From: Oscillibacter sp.
GTDB taxonomy: Bacteria > Bacillota > Clostridia > Oscillospirales > Oscillospiraceae
Direction of reading: 5' to 3'
DNA: 46,077 nucleotides
Assembly: GCF_028693505.1 (NCBI RefSeq)
Contig: NZ_JAQUVF010000019.1
Span: forward strand, 1 to 46,077
Of this stretch, positions 8,476-16,083 are shown piece after piece. Each line of letters begins with the position of its first letter. The first letter of the stretch is position 1. The notes below the pieces were generated by a model that was not told the DNA's origin, made no database searches, and saw only the letters and a list, made by a program, of their open reading frames with translations. The translations under genes were made by a program, and so were the position numbers.

Positions 8476-9474
8476 ATGACAATGAACGAGCAGACGATTC
8501 AAAAAACACAGACCGGGGCGCTGCGGCGTCTGACGCGGACAGACGAATTCGGCGTGCTGATCCCGCTGATTATCATCGTTGCGGTGACGACGGTGCTCCG
8601 TCCCGCCTTTTTATCCGTGGGCAACTTCTCTTCCATGTTCACGCAGCTGACCTTCATCGCGCTGACGGCGCTGGGCGCCAGCTTCCCCCTGATGGTGGGA
8701 CAGGTGGATATTTCCACCGGCAAGGTGGCGGGCTTTGCGGGGATCATCATGTCCTCGCTGGTGGTGGACCATGGCATGGACATGTTTCCCGCCATCGTGA
8801 TCGCCATGGCGGCCTGCCTTGCGGTGGGCGTTCTCAACGGCGTGCTGGTGGTTTACTGGAAAATCCCGGACTTTGTGGCCACCATGGGAACGCTCTATAT
8901 GGTGGGCGGCGCACGGTATCTTTTCGTTAAGGGGTATCAGTTTTCCCTCGCCACCCAGGAAAGCCACAAGCTGGTGGATGTTTTTGACGGGCGCTATTTT
9001 GGCATGCCGATCTACGTATGGATCATGGTGGCCATCTTCGCCATCGTGTTTGTGATCATCAAAAAAACGCTGTGGGGCCGCAGACTTCTGGCGGTGGGCG
9101 ACAACCGGGAGGTGGCCATCCTCTCCGGCATCCACGCGGATAAGATGCGCGTGCAGGCGTATATCATCTCCGCCGCGCTCTCCGCGGTGGCAGGGCTGCT
9201 GCTGACGCTGGACGTGGGCGTGGGTCTGCCGGAGACCGGAGACGGCTGGGAGTTCCGCGCCATTGCCGGGTGCGTGGTGGGCGGCGTCAGCTTAGCTGGC
9301 GGCAAGGGGTCTCCGCTGGGCGTGCTGATCGGCATTTCGCTGGTGTTCGTGGCGGAAAACGCCATCATTTTCCTGGGGTGTCCTGCCACCATGAAGGTGG
9401 CGGTGCAGGGCCTTTTGATGGCAGCCGCTGTTTTGTGCGACCTGTACCGGCAAAAGAGGAAGGTCGCGGCGTAA
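8476..9474 (+). CDS. Sugar ABC transporter permease 2 (RbsC type)
   Basis: The 332-residue membrane protein is a paralogue of the permease before it, sharing the layout and key pieces: FGVLIPLIIIVAVTTVLRP at the first helix, GQVDISTGKVAGFAGI, the coupling loop RRLLAVGDNREVAILSGI and EFRAIAGCVVGGVSLAGGKGS. The two are clearly diverged rather than a recent copy. Having two permease genes with one double ATPase suggests a heterodimeric pore. AAGGAGG precedes the start; ATG 8476 is four bases from it and ATG 8482 ten, so the true start could be either. Confidence 0.93.
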   Translation: MTMNEQTIQKTQTGALRRLTRTDEFGVLIPLIIIVAVTTVLRPAFLSVGNFSSMFTQLTFIALTALGASFPLMVGQVDISTGKVAGFAGIIMSSLVVDHGMDMFPAIVIAMAACLAVGVLNGVLVVYWKIPDFVATMGTLYMVGGARYLFVKGYQFSLATQESHKLVDVFDGRYFGMPIYVWIMVAIFAIVFVIIKKTLWGRRLLAVGDNREVAILSGIHADKMRVQAYIISAALSAVAGLLLTLDVGVGLPETGDGWEFRAIAGCVVGGVSLAGGKGSPLGVLIGISLVFVAENAIIFLGCPATMKVAVQGLLMAAAVLCDLYRQKRKVAA

Positions 9475-9571
9475 AAATCCCAAAGCGGGACGGAGTGGCC
9501 CTGCTTGCGTATGGAAAAAAGACCGACGGGTGAAAGCGTACCACCCAATTTTGATGTGAGGAGCGAAAATC

Positions 9572-10360
9572 ATGCAGGTAGATTTAAAAGATAAGGTCGT
9601 TCTTGTGACGGGAGCCGGCGGCGCCATCGGCGGCGCCATGGCAAAGGCCTTTGCCCGCAACGGGGCAAAGGTGGCGGTGGCGGGGCGGACGCTTGCCACA
9701 CTGCAAGCCACGGTGGATGAAATTACGGCCGCGGGCGGCGCCGCCGCTGCGGTGATTGCCGATGTTGGCAACAAGGAGAGCGCCCGGGCAATGATCGAGG
9801 AGACCGTGGGTCTCTTCGGCGCTCTGGACGTGCTGGTGAATAACGCCGGCATCAACGGCGGACCGGAAGAGCGCAAGCCCATCCACCAGTACTCCGACGA
9901 GCTTTGGGAAAAGATCATCAACGTGGACCTCAACGGCGTGTATTACTGCTCCAAGCCCGCCATTTTGCAGATGGAAAAGCAGGGCCACGGCGGCAGTATC
10001 ATTAACATCGGCTCCATCGTGGGCCTTGCGCCGCTGCGGCTCCAGTGCGCCTTCACCGCCGCCAAGGCGGGCGTGTTCAATCTGACGAAGGCCATGGCGC
10101 TGGAGCTGGCCCCGCTCAACATCCGGGTCAACGGCATCGCGCCGGGGTCCATCATGTTCGAGGGGACCAAAAAGCTTTTCTACGCGGACGCGCAAAAGGC
10201 GGAGGCCATGATGTCCCACATCCCCATGCACCGCCCCGGCGAGCCGGAGGATATCGCGGGCATGGCGTGCTTTTTGGCTTCGGACGACTCCGCCTATATG
10301 ACGGGGACCGTCAACGTGGTGGACGGCGGGTGGATTTGCGGCTACACCCGAGACTTTTAA
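9572..10360 (+). CDS. Short-chain dehydrogenase/reductase with Phe at the catalytic Tyr position
   Basis: The 262-residue protein is a classical SDR: cofactor loop TGAGGAIGG (residues 13-21), NNAGING (90-96), active-site Ser148 in NIGSIVGL, and the C-terminal NIRVNGIAPGS and GTVNVVDGGW motifs. The acidic/hydrophobic pattern after the second strand (VAVAGRTLATL) has Arg rather than Asp, leaning to NADP. The expected YxxxK motif reads FTAAK: Phe161 (codon TTC, 10052-10054) replaces the catalytic tyrosine, while Lys165 is kept. It probably acts on the imported sugar or a derivative, but either by altered chemistry or as a non-oxidoreductive SDR. It has a GTGAGGAG ribosome site and lies 16 bases before the zinc dehydrogenase. 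Confidence 0.92.
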   Translation: MQVDLKDKVVLVTGAGGAIGGAMAKAFARNGAKVAVAGRTLATLQATVDEITAAGGAAAAVIADVGNKESARAMIEETVGLFGALDVLVNNAGINGGPEERKPIHQYSDELWEKIINVDLNGVYYCSKPAILQMEKQGHGGSIINIGSIVGLAPLRLQCAFTAAKAGVFNLTKAMALELAPLNIRVNGIAPGSIMFEGTKKLFYADAQKAEAMMSHIPMHRPGEPEDIAGMACFLASDDSAYMTGTVNVVDGGWICGYTRDF

Positions 10361-10376
10361 AAGGAGAGAACGCGCT

Positions 10377-11420
10377 ATGAAAGTATTGGTAGCGTATCAG
10401 CCCGGCGAGCTGCGGATGGTGGAAATGGACCGCCCGGTGCCCGGCCCCCGGGAAATTCTCGCAAAGGTCGCCCACTGCGGCATCTGCGCCACGGATGTGG
10501 CTATTGCGGCGGGGACGCTGAAGCTGGGTGCGGGCATGGACCCCATCTATCCCGTGCGCATCGGGCACGAGTGGTCCGGCGTCATCGTGGAAACCGGCAG
10601 CGAAGCGTGGCGGCTGAAGGTGGGCGACCGGATCATCAGCGACACCGGCTATTCCTGCGGCGAGTGCGAGTACTGTTTGCGGGGCGACTATCAAAGCTGC
10701 GTCAACGGCCGCGCCATCGGCACCACCGGCGCGTGCTGGCCCGGTGCGTTCGCGGAGTACATGCTCATGCCCGAGCGGCTAACCTACAGGGTCCCGGACA
10801 ACGTGCCGCTGGACGAGGCGGCGCTGGTGGAGCCTTCCAGCATCGGCCTCTACGGCCTGACCCGCTCCCAGATGGGACCGGGGCAAAATCTGCTGGTGGT
10901 GGGCACCGGGCCCATCGGCCTTGGCGGTATGGCCTGCGCCAAGGGAATGGGCGCAGGAAAGGTGATTCTGGCTGGGCGGAAGGACAAAAAGCTGGCCGTG
11001 GGCAAGACCATGGGCGCGGACGTGCTGGTGAACACCACCCGGGAAAATCTTTTTGATGTGGTGATGCGGGAGACGGGCGGCCGGGGCATGGACGTGATTT
11101 TGGATACCACCGGCTCCGCGGAGCTGTTCAACGACATGCTGGAAATGCTGCGCCCCAGCGGAACGCTGGTCATCCCCGGGTTCTATGAGCAGGAAATTCC
11201 CTCCGCCAATCTGGACCGGCTGATCGCCAAAAACTGCACGCTGGTGGGCGCGGCGGGCACGCCCAATATGGGCCGCCCCATTCTGGATCTACTCTCCAAC
11301 GGGCATGTTTCCCTCAAGCCCATGATCACCGACCGCTATCCCTTTGAAAAGGCGCGGGAGGCCTTTGCGGCGGTAAAGGAACGCAACGACAGCCGCATCA
11401 AGATCATGGTGGATTTCTGA
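10377..11420 (+). CDS. Zinc-dependent alcohol/polyol dehydrogenase (MDR family)
   Basis: The 347-residue protein belongs to the medium-chain dehydrogenases such as sorbitol, threonine and galactitol-phosphate dehydrogenases. Visible features are the catalytic zinc ligands in CGICATD and GHEWSG, the third ligand region VEPSSIGLYGL, the structural zinc cluster C-x2-C-x2-C-x7-C in GYSCGECEYCLRGDYQSC, and a Rossmann loop GTGPIGLGGMACAKGMGA. It should oxidise a secondary hydroxyl of a sugar or polyol, or reduce an aldehyde made by the aldolase, with NAD(P). The ATG follows AAAAGGAGAG. Substrate cannot be told from sequence. Confidence 0.93.
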   Translation: MKVLVAYQPGELRMVEMDRPVPGPREILAKVAHCGICATDVAIAAGTLKLGAGMDPIYPVRIGHEWSGVIVETGSEAWRLKVGDRIISDTGYSCGECEYCLRGDYQSCVNGRAIGTTGACWPGAFAEYMLMPERLTYRVPDNVPLDEAALVEPSSIGLYGLTRSQMGPGQNLLVVGTGPIGLGGMACAKGMGAGKVILAGRKDKKLAVGKTMGADVLVNTTRENLFDVVMRETGGRGMDVILDTTGSAELFNDMLEMLRPSGTLVIPGFYEQEIPSANLDRLIAKNCTLVGAAGTPNMGRPILDLLSNGHVSLKPMITDRYPFEKAREAFAAVKERNDSRIKIMVDF

Positions 11421-11433
11421 GCGGTAAGCGGCT

Positions 11434-12537
11434 ATGAAGCAGTGGAACCCCATGCAGGACCGACCGTCCTGCATCGCGTACTACGGCAATATGGCGCAGG
11501 CGGCATCTTTGCGCCGCTGCACGCTCAGCGACGGAAAGGCCCGGGGCGTGGAGGCGGTGGACGTGCGCACCGGGGGCGGGCTGGAATTCACCGTCCTCCC
11601 CGGCCGGGGCATGGACATTGTGGACTGCCGGTACCGGGGCGTGCCGGTTTCCTACCTCTCCAAGGCAGGCGTCACGGCCCCCGGGTATCATGACCCCCGG
11701 GAAAGCCAGTGGCTCCAGAGCTTTTTTGCGGGCATGGTGACCACCTGCGGCCTTTCCAATGTGGGACCGGCCTGCGTAGACGAGCACCCCGTTCTGGGGC
11801 CGGTGCCCTACGGACTCCACGGCGACATCTCCAACACCGGGGCTGACAACGTGGGCACGCGGGAGGCGTGGACGGCGGGGGGCTACACCATGGAGGTGAC
11901 CGGCCGCATGAGCGAGGGACGGCTCCACGGGGAGCACCTGACCCTTCGCAGAACGGTGACGGCCCGCCTTGGCGAAAAGCGCTTCTTTTTGCGGGACGTG
12001 TTCACCAACGAGAGCGCCGCACCAAGCCCGCTGCTGTTTTTCTATCACATCAATATCGGTCACCCTATTTTGGATGACGGGTCCCGGCTGCTGTTGCCCG
12101 TGGGGCGCGTCTGGGCCGAGACGGAAGTCTCCAAGGCCGGGATGGAGGGGTACGACCGTTGCGGCGGTCCCCGCCCCGGCGCGCTAGAGCAGCAGTTTTT
12201 TCACGAACCGAAAACCGACGGGGCGGGAAAGACCGTGATGGCGCTGGTCAACGACGACCTTGCGCTGGGGCTGTACCTGCGCTATACGCGGGCGCAGCTG
12301 CCCTGCCTTGCCCAGTGGAAGGTGGAGCGTCCGGGGGAGTATGTCTTTGCGTTTGAACCGGGAATCTGCCACCCCAAAAGCCGGCGGGAGCAGCGGGAGC
12401 AGGGAACGCTCACGGTGCTCGCGTCCATGGAGAGCCGATGCGTGGACCTGGAGATCGGCATGTTGGACGGCGCTGAGGAAATCGCGGCGCTGGAGCGGGA
12501 AATTGCGGAGATCCGCAGGGGAGGAATCGGAGAATGA
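11434..12537 (+). CDS. DUF4432 / aldose-1-epimerase-like protein
   Basis: The 367-residue protein has the galactose-mutarotase-like fold signature of DUF4432: GLEFTVLPGRGMDIVDCRYRGVPVSYLS near residue 50-75, PYGLHGDISNTGA with the conserved His, LRRTVTARLGEKRFFLRDVFTN, and a CLAQWKVERPGEYVFAFEPGICHP C-terminal part. Related genes occur in sugar and deoxyribose catabolic operons, where some are thought to act as mutarotases; that link is recalled, not proven here. The job here is probably to interconvert anomers of the imported sugar. The ribosome site is weak. It overlaps the next kinase gene by four bases (ATGA), so the two are translationally coupled. Confidence 0.82.
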   Translation: MKQWNPMQDRPSCIAYYGNMAQAASLRRCTLSDGKARGVEAVDVRTGGGLEFTVLPGRGMDIVDCRYRGVPVSYLSKAGVTAPGYHDPRESQWLQSFFAGMVTTCGLSNVGPACVDEHPVLGPVPYGLHGDISNTGADNVGTREAWTAGGYTMEVTGRMSEGRLHGEHLTLRRTVTARLGEKRFFLRDVFTNESAAPSPLLFFYHINIGHPILDDGSRLLLPVGRVWAETEVSKAGMEGYDRCGGPRPGALEQQFFHEPKTDGAGKTVMALVNDDLALGLYLRYTRAQLPCLAQWKVERPGEYVFAFEPGICHPKSRREQREQGTLTVLASMESRCVDLEIGMLDGAEEIAALEREIAEIRRGGIGE

Positions 12538-13463
12538 AGAAAAAAATTGTGGTCTTTGGCAGCTTCGTGGTGGATCTGACCGCCAGAAGCCCCCGGCTTC
12601 CCATGCCGGGGGAGACGGTTTTGGGCAGCGCCTTTTCCATGGGGCCCGGAGGCAAGGGGTCCAATCAGGCGGTGGCGGCCCATCGGGCGGGGGCGGACGT
12701 AACCCTTGTCACTAAGGTGGGACAGGACGTGTTCGGCGCCGTCGCCACGGACTTTTACGAACGGGAGCGGATGGATACCCGCTATGTGCTGAAGGATGCA
12801 CACCACGAGACCGGCTGCGCCCTCATCACGGTGGATGAACACTCCGCGCAAAACGAGATCGTGGTCATCAGCGGCGCTTGCGGCTGCCTGACGGAGGGAG
12901 ACGTGGAGAAGTGCCGCGCCCTCATCGAAGGGGCGGGGCTGCTGCTGGTGCAGCTGGAGGTAAACTTTGACGCGCTGTTCCGCGTCATCAAAATTGCTCA
13001 TGAGGCGGGCGTGCCCATTGTGCTCAATCCCGCTCCGGCAAAGGAACTGCCGGACGAGATTCTCCGCATGATCGACGTTGTGACGCCAAACGAGACGGAA
13101 GCGCAGCTGCTCACCGGCGTGGAGGTCAAAACGGAGGCGGACGCCCGCCGGGCCGCGGAGGTGTTTCTTTCCAAGGGGGTCAAACAGGTGGTCATCACGC
13201 TGGGGTCCATGGGGGCGTTTGCCATGGACCGGGAAAGAAGCGAGCTGCTGCCCCGGCTGGAGGTGGAGGCCGTGGATACCACCGGCGCGGGGGACGCCTT
13301 TAACGGCGGCTTCGTCACGGCGCTCTCGGAGGGGGCGGACCTCTTCACCGCGCTGCGCTGGGGCAACGTGACCGGCGCGCTGTCCGTGACCCGTTTGGGA
13401 ACGGCCCCCGCCATGCCCCGCCGGGCGGAGATCGAGACGCTGTATCAAAAAGTTTATGGCTGA
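12534..13463 (+). CDS. Ribokinase-like PfkB-family sugar kinase 1
   Basis: The 309-residue protein is a PfkB-family kinase close to ribokinase. It starts with KKKIVVFGSFVVDLTARSPRLP, has the substrate loop GPGGKGSNQAVAAHRAGA (around residues 37-55), NPAPAKELPD, VTPNETEAQLLTG and the catalytic/anion-hole motif DTTGAGDAFNGGF with its Asp base. It should phosphorylate a pentose or related sugar with ATP. It overlaps the DUF4432 gene by four bases and has a GGGGAGG ribosome site. A second, distinct ribokinase-like gene lies 1 kb downstream, so the two probably differ in substrate or act on two products. Confidence 0.93.
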   Translation: MKKKIVVFGSFVVDLTARSPRLPMPGETVLGSAFSMGPGGKGSNQAVAAHRAGADVTLVTKVGQDVFGAVATDFYERERMDTRYVLKDAHHETGCALITVDEHSAQNEIVVISGACGCLTEGDVEKCRALIEGAGLLLVQLEVNFDALFRVIKIAHEAGVPIVLNPAPAKELPDEILRMIDVVTPNETEAQLLTGVEVKTEADARRAAEVFLSKGVKQVVITLGSMGAFAMDRERSELLPRLEVEAVDTTGAGDAFNGGFVTALSEGADLFTALRWGNVTGALSVTRLGTAPAMPRRAEIETLYQKVYG

Positions 13464-13476
13464 CAGGAGGAAAACA

Positions 13477-13983
13477 ATGGAACTGTATCCGCTGGGCGTG
13501 AGAAGAGACGGCTCCTACTATACCCGCATCGAGTGGGCAAGCCATACGGAGTCGGACCCCACCTTCTGGGTGGCGAATCTGATTCGGGACGACACAGAGC
13601 GAAACGGCGGCACCTGGGGCGCCAACACCAAGGGGCCTGCCTCGGTGGTGGTGAGCTTTTTCGGAGAGAGCCAGAAGATCGGCAAAATCCGTATCTTCCG
13701 CAACGTGGGACTGGATATCAGCGTGCTGGAGGAGCTGGCAAAAGCCGTGGACCTTTACATCAGCAATACCGACGAGCCCAGAAAGCTGCGCCGGAAGGAG
13801 GACCGCATCGAGGACGTCCCGTGGACCTTCCTTGCCCACGTGGAGCTGGAAAAGGCAGAGGGCTGGCAGGAAATTTTGCTGGAACAGCCGGTGGAGGCCA
13901 AGTACCTGCGCATGGACCTGCTGGAAAACTTCGGCACGCCCATTCCGTGGACCGAGACCAGCGAACTGAAGCTTTATCCCTGA
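13477..13983 (+). CDS. Discoidin / F5/8 type C-like protein of unknown role
   Basis: The 168-residue protein has no signal peptide or membrane segment, so it should be cytoplasmic. The pattern WASHTESDPTFWVANLIRDD, NTKGPASVVVSFFGESQKIGKIRIFRN and VEAKYLRMDLLENFG resembles a galactose-binding (discoidin, F5/8 type C) fold, which usually binds carbohydrate on secreted enzymes. A stand-alone, intracellular version inside a catabolic operon is unusual. It could be a sugar-binding accessory or an unrecognised enzyme. ATG 13477 is chosen for its AGGAGGAAAA site; ATG 13456 overlaps the kinase end and lacks one. The fold call is by eye only. Confidence 0.7.
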   Translation: MELYPLGVRRDGSYYTRIEWASHTESDPTFWVANLIRDDTERNGGTWGANTKGPASVVVSFFGESQKIGKIRIFRNVGLDISVLEELAKAVDLYISNTDEPRKLRRKEDRIEDVPWTFLAHVELEKAEGWQEILLEQPVEAKYLRMDLLENFGTPIPWTETSELKLYP

Positions 13984-14027
13984 CCCGGAGAAACCGGCTC
14001 AATTTTAAATATCGGAGGAACAATGCT

Positions 14028-14468
14028 ATGGAAAAGAAAAAATGGACGCTTGTCAACGCGGAAAACGTCGCGCCGTTTGTGTGCGATGAGACATATTCTT
14101 CCAAGCAGCTCACCGGCGACGAGATGGCGGGCTTTCCCGTCATCAACATCAACGAGGGCACCTTGAAGGGCGGCTGCCGCACCGGCGGCGGCGCTCACGA
14201 GGAGGCGGAGATTTATTACATCGTGGAGGGAAGCGGCATCCTCTGGCTGGATGAGGACAGTGTCCCCGTGAAACCCGGCGATATCATCATCATCCCGCCC
14301 CACGTGTTCCACTGGATCGACAACACCATGAACGAAAAGGAATTCAAGCTCTTTACCCTCTGGCCCAAGCAGGAGCAAAACGACGTGTATTTTACCCGGA
14401 AGAAGGCCTGGGGCACCGCTTTCAAATATCTGGACCCGGACTATCTCCAAAAGAGACGGGAGCAGTAA
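14028..14468 (+). CDS. Cupin-domain protein
   Basis: The 146-residue protein is a single cupin barrel. Motif one is seen in GGAHEEAEIYYIVEGSGILWLDEDS and motif two in PGDIIIIPPHVFHWIDN, which supply His and Glu residues suited to binding a metal. Small cupins in sugar operons are often isomerases, epimerases or lactone-handling enzymes, but the exact reaction cannot be read from sequence. The ATG at 14028 follows ATCGGAGGAACA. One base separates its stop from the second kinase, so they are tightly coupled. Confidence 0.85.
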   Translation: MEKKKWTLVNAENVAPFVCDETYSSKQLTGDEMAGFPVININEGTLKGGCRTGGGAHEEAEIYYIVEGSGILWLDEDSVPVKPGDIIIIPPHVFHWIDNTMNEKEFKLFTLWPKQEQNDVYFTRKKAWGTAFKYLDPDYLQKRREQ

Positions 14469-14469
14469 G

Positions 14470-15393
14470 ATGCGGATCACGGTTCTGGGCGATCTGCTGT
14501 ACGACTGCTTTATCTGGGCGGACCGTCTTCCGAGGGTCGGCGAGACGGTGACCGGGGACCGCAACGGCTTCTATGCCGGGGGCAAGGGCGGCAATCAGGC
14601 GGTGCAGGCGGCGCGTCTGGGAGCCGAGGTCCACATGATCGGCAAGGTGGGCCGGGACGAGCGGGGCGCGTTTCTGCTGGAAAATCTCCGGCGGGAGGGC
14701 ATCCACGCGGAGTTTGTAAGCCAAGAGGGCGAAACCGGCACCTGCTGCGTGCACGTGGACCACGCCGGGCACAACGCCATCATCGTAGCTCCCCTGGCAA
14801 ACGAAAAGCTTACGGTGGAGGAGGTCCGCCGGGCGCAGTCGCTCATTGAGCACTCCGATGTGCTGCTCATGCAGCTGCAAGTCAACGAGGAGGCCGTCAC
14901 CGAGGCGCTGCGCATTGCCCACGGGGCAGGGGTACGGACGGTTTTAAATCCGGCTCCCGCCAGAAATGTACCGGGCGCGTATTTTAAAACCGTGGACTTC
15001 TTCACCCCCAATGAGACGGAGGCGGAGTTCTTCACAGGGTACTATCAATCCGAAATGGAGAATGCTTCGTGGCGGCGCGCGGTGGTGGACGCCTTCCGGA
15101 AAAAGGGCGTGCGCAACCTGATCGTGACGCTGGGGGAGCGGGGGTGCCTGTACGCCGGGGAGGAAGACGAGCTGCTCTGCCCGCCCTATCCCGTGGAGGC
15201 GGTGGATACCACGGCGGCGGGGGACTCTTTTAACGCCGCGCTGTGCGTGTCTCTGGCCGGGGGAGACTCCCTTGCCCAGGCGCTGCGCCGGGCCAACGCC
15301 GCAGGCGCGCTGACGGCGTCCCGCCACGGTTCGCTGCCGTCCATGCCGGACCGGGAGACACTGGAAACATTTATGAGGAGGAATGCAACATGA
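14470..15393 (+). CDS. Ribokinase-like PfkB-family sugar kinase 2
   Basis: The 307-residue protein is a second PfkB kinase, with substrate loop YAGGKGGNQAVQAARLGA, NPAPARNVPG, FTPNETEAEFFTG and the catalytic motif DTTAAGDSFNAAL; the Ala is also found in E. coli ribokinase. It is clearly diverged from kinase 1 and has an insertion after the TPNETEAE motif (about residues 190-205). It probably phosphorylates a pentose, deoxy-pentose or nucleoside-like sugar. Its stop overlaps the aldolase start (ATGA at 15390), a direct pairing that suggests this kinase supplies the aldolase substrate. Confidence 0.93.
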   Translation: MRITVLGDLLYDCFIWADRLPRVGETVTGDRNGFYAGGKGGNQAVQAARLGAEVHMIGKVGRDERGAFLLENLRREGIHAEFVSQEGETGTCCVHVDHAGHNAIIVAPLANEKLTVEEVRRAQSLIEHSDVLLMQLQVNEEAVTEALRIAHGAGVRTVLNPAPARNVPGAYFKTVDFFTPNETEAEFFTGYYQSEMENASWRRAVVDAFRKKGVRNLIVTLGERGCLYAGEEDELLCPPYPVEAVDTTAAGDSFNAALCVSLAGGDSLAQALRRANAAGALTASRHGSLPSMPDRETLETFMRRNAT

Positions 15394-16064
15394 AAATCAG
15401 CCGCTATTTTGACCATGCGGTGCTGAAACCCAATATGACCGAGCAGGAGGTGCGAGACGCCATCCAGCTGGGCATCGACTATGACGTCTATTCCGTGTGT
15501 GTGCGCCCCTGCGACATCGATCTGGCCGTCTCTATGTGTAAGGGCACCAACACCCGCGTCAGCTGCGTGCTGGACTTTCCCCACGGCGACAGCACCGCCG
15601 AGGGCAAGGCCGCGCTTGCGGAGCAGTACGCCGCCAAGGGCGTGGCGGAGATCGATATGGTGATGAACTTCGGGTATGCCCGCTCCGGGAAGTGGGACGA
15701 GGTGGAGGCGGGGATCGCCGGTGTGGTGCGCGCCGCCAAGGCCCACGGCGTGGGCGTGAAGGTCATTTTTGAAAGCTGCTGCCTGACGGTGGAGGAGATC
15801 AAAAAGGCCACCGAGCTTTGCATCCATGCCGGGGCGGACTTCGTGAAAACCTCCACCGGCTTTGCCGCCTCCGGGGCCAGCGTGGAGGCTGTCGCGGCCA
15901 TGCTGGAAGCCGCGCAGGGCCGTATCAAGGTGAAGCCCTCCGGCGGCATCCGGGACTATGAGACCGCGAAAAAATACGTGGACATGGGCGTTCACCGTCT
16001 GGGCGTGGGCTTTGGCTCCACGCCGGGAATCTGCAAGGGCGAAGCGGCGGCGCTTGGCGAGTAA
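15390..16064 (+). CDS. DeoC-family aldolase with altered phosphate loop
   Basis: The 224-residue protein has the class I aldolase signature of deoxyribose-phosphate aldolase: VLDFPHG, EIDMVMNFG with Asp89, the Schiff-base Lys153 in FVKTSTGF and Lys182 in KPSGGIR. Normal DeoC cleaves 2-deoxyribose 5-phosphate to acetaldehyde and glyceraldehyde 3-phosphate. The usual C-terminal phosphate loop (RIGTSSG or RFGASS) reads RLGVGFG: the two serines are Gly207 and Phe208 (16008-16013). The substrate may therefore be non-phosphorylated or different. AGGAGGA precedes the ATG, and it overlaps kinase 2 by four bases. I withhold the symbol deoC because the activity is uncertain. Confidence 0.88.
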   Translation: MKISRYFDHAVLKPNMTEQEVRDAIQLGIDYDVYSVCVRPCDIDLAVSMCKGTNTRVSCVLDFPHGDSTAEGKAALAEQYAAKGVAEIDMVMNFGYARSGKWDEVEAGIAGVVRAAKAHGVGVKVIFESCCLTVEEIKKATELCIHAGADFVKTSTGFAASGASVEAVAAMLEAAQGRIKVKPSGGIRDYETAKKYVDMGVHRLGVGFGSTPGICKGEAAALGE

Positions 16065-16083
16065 GCGGGAAGGAGACGGGCAA

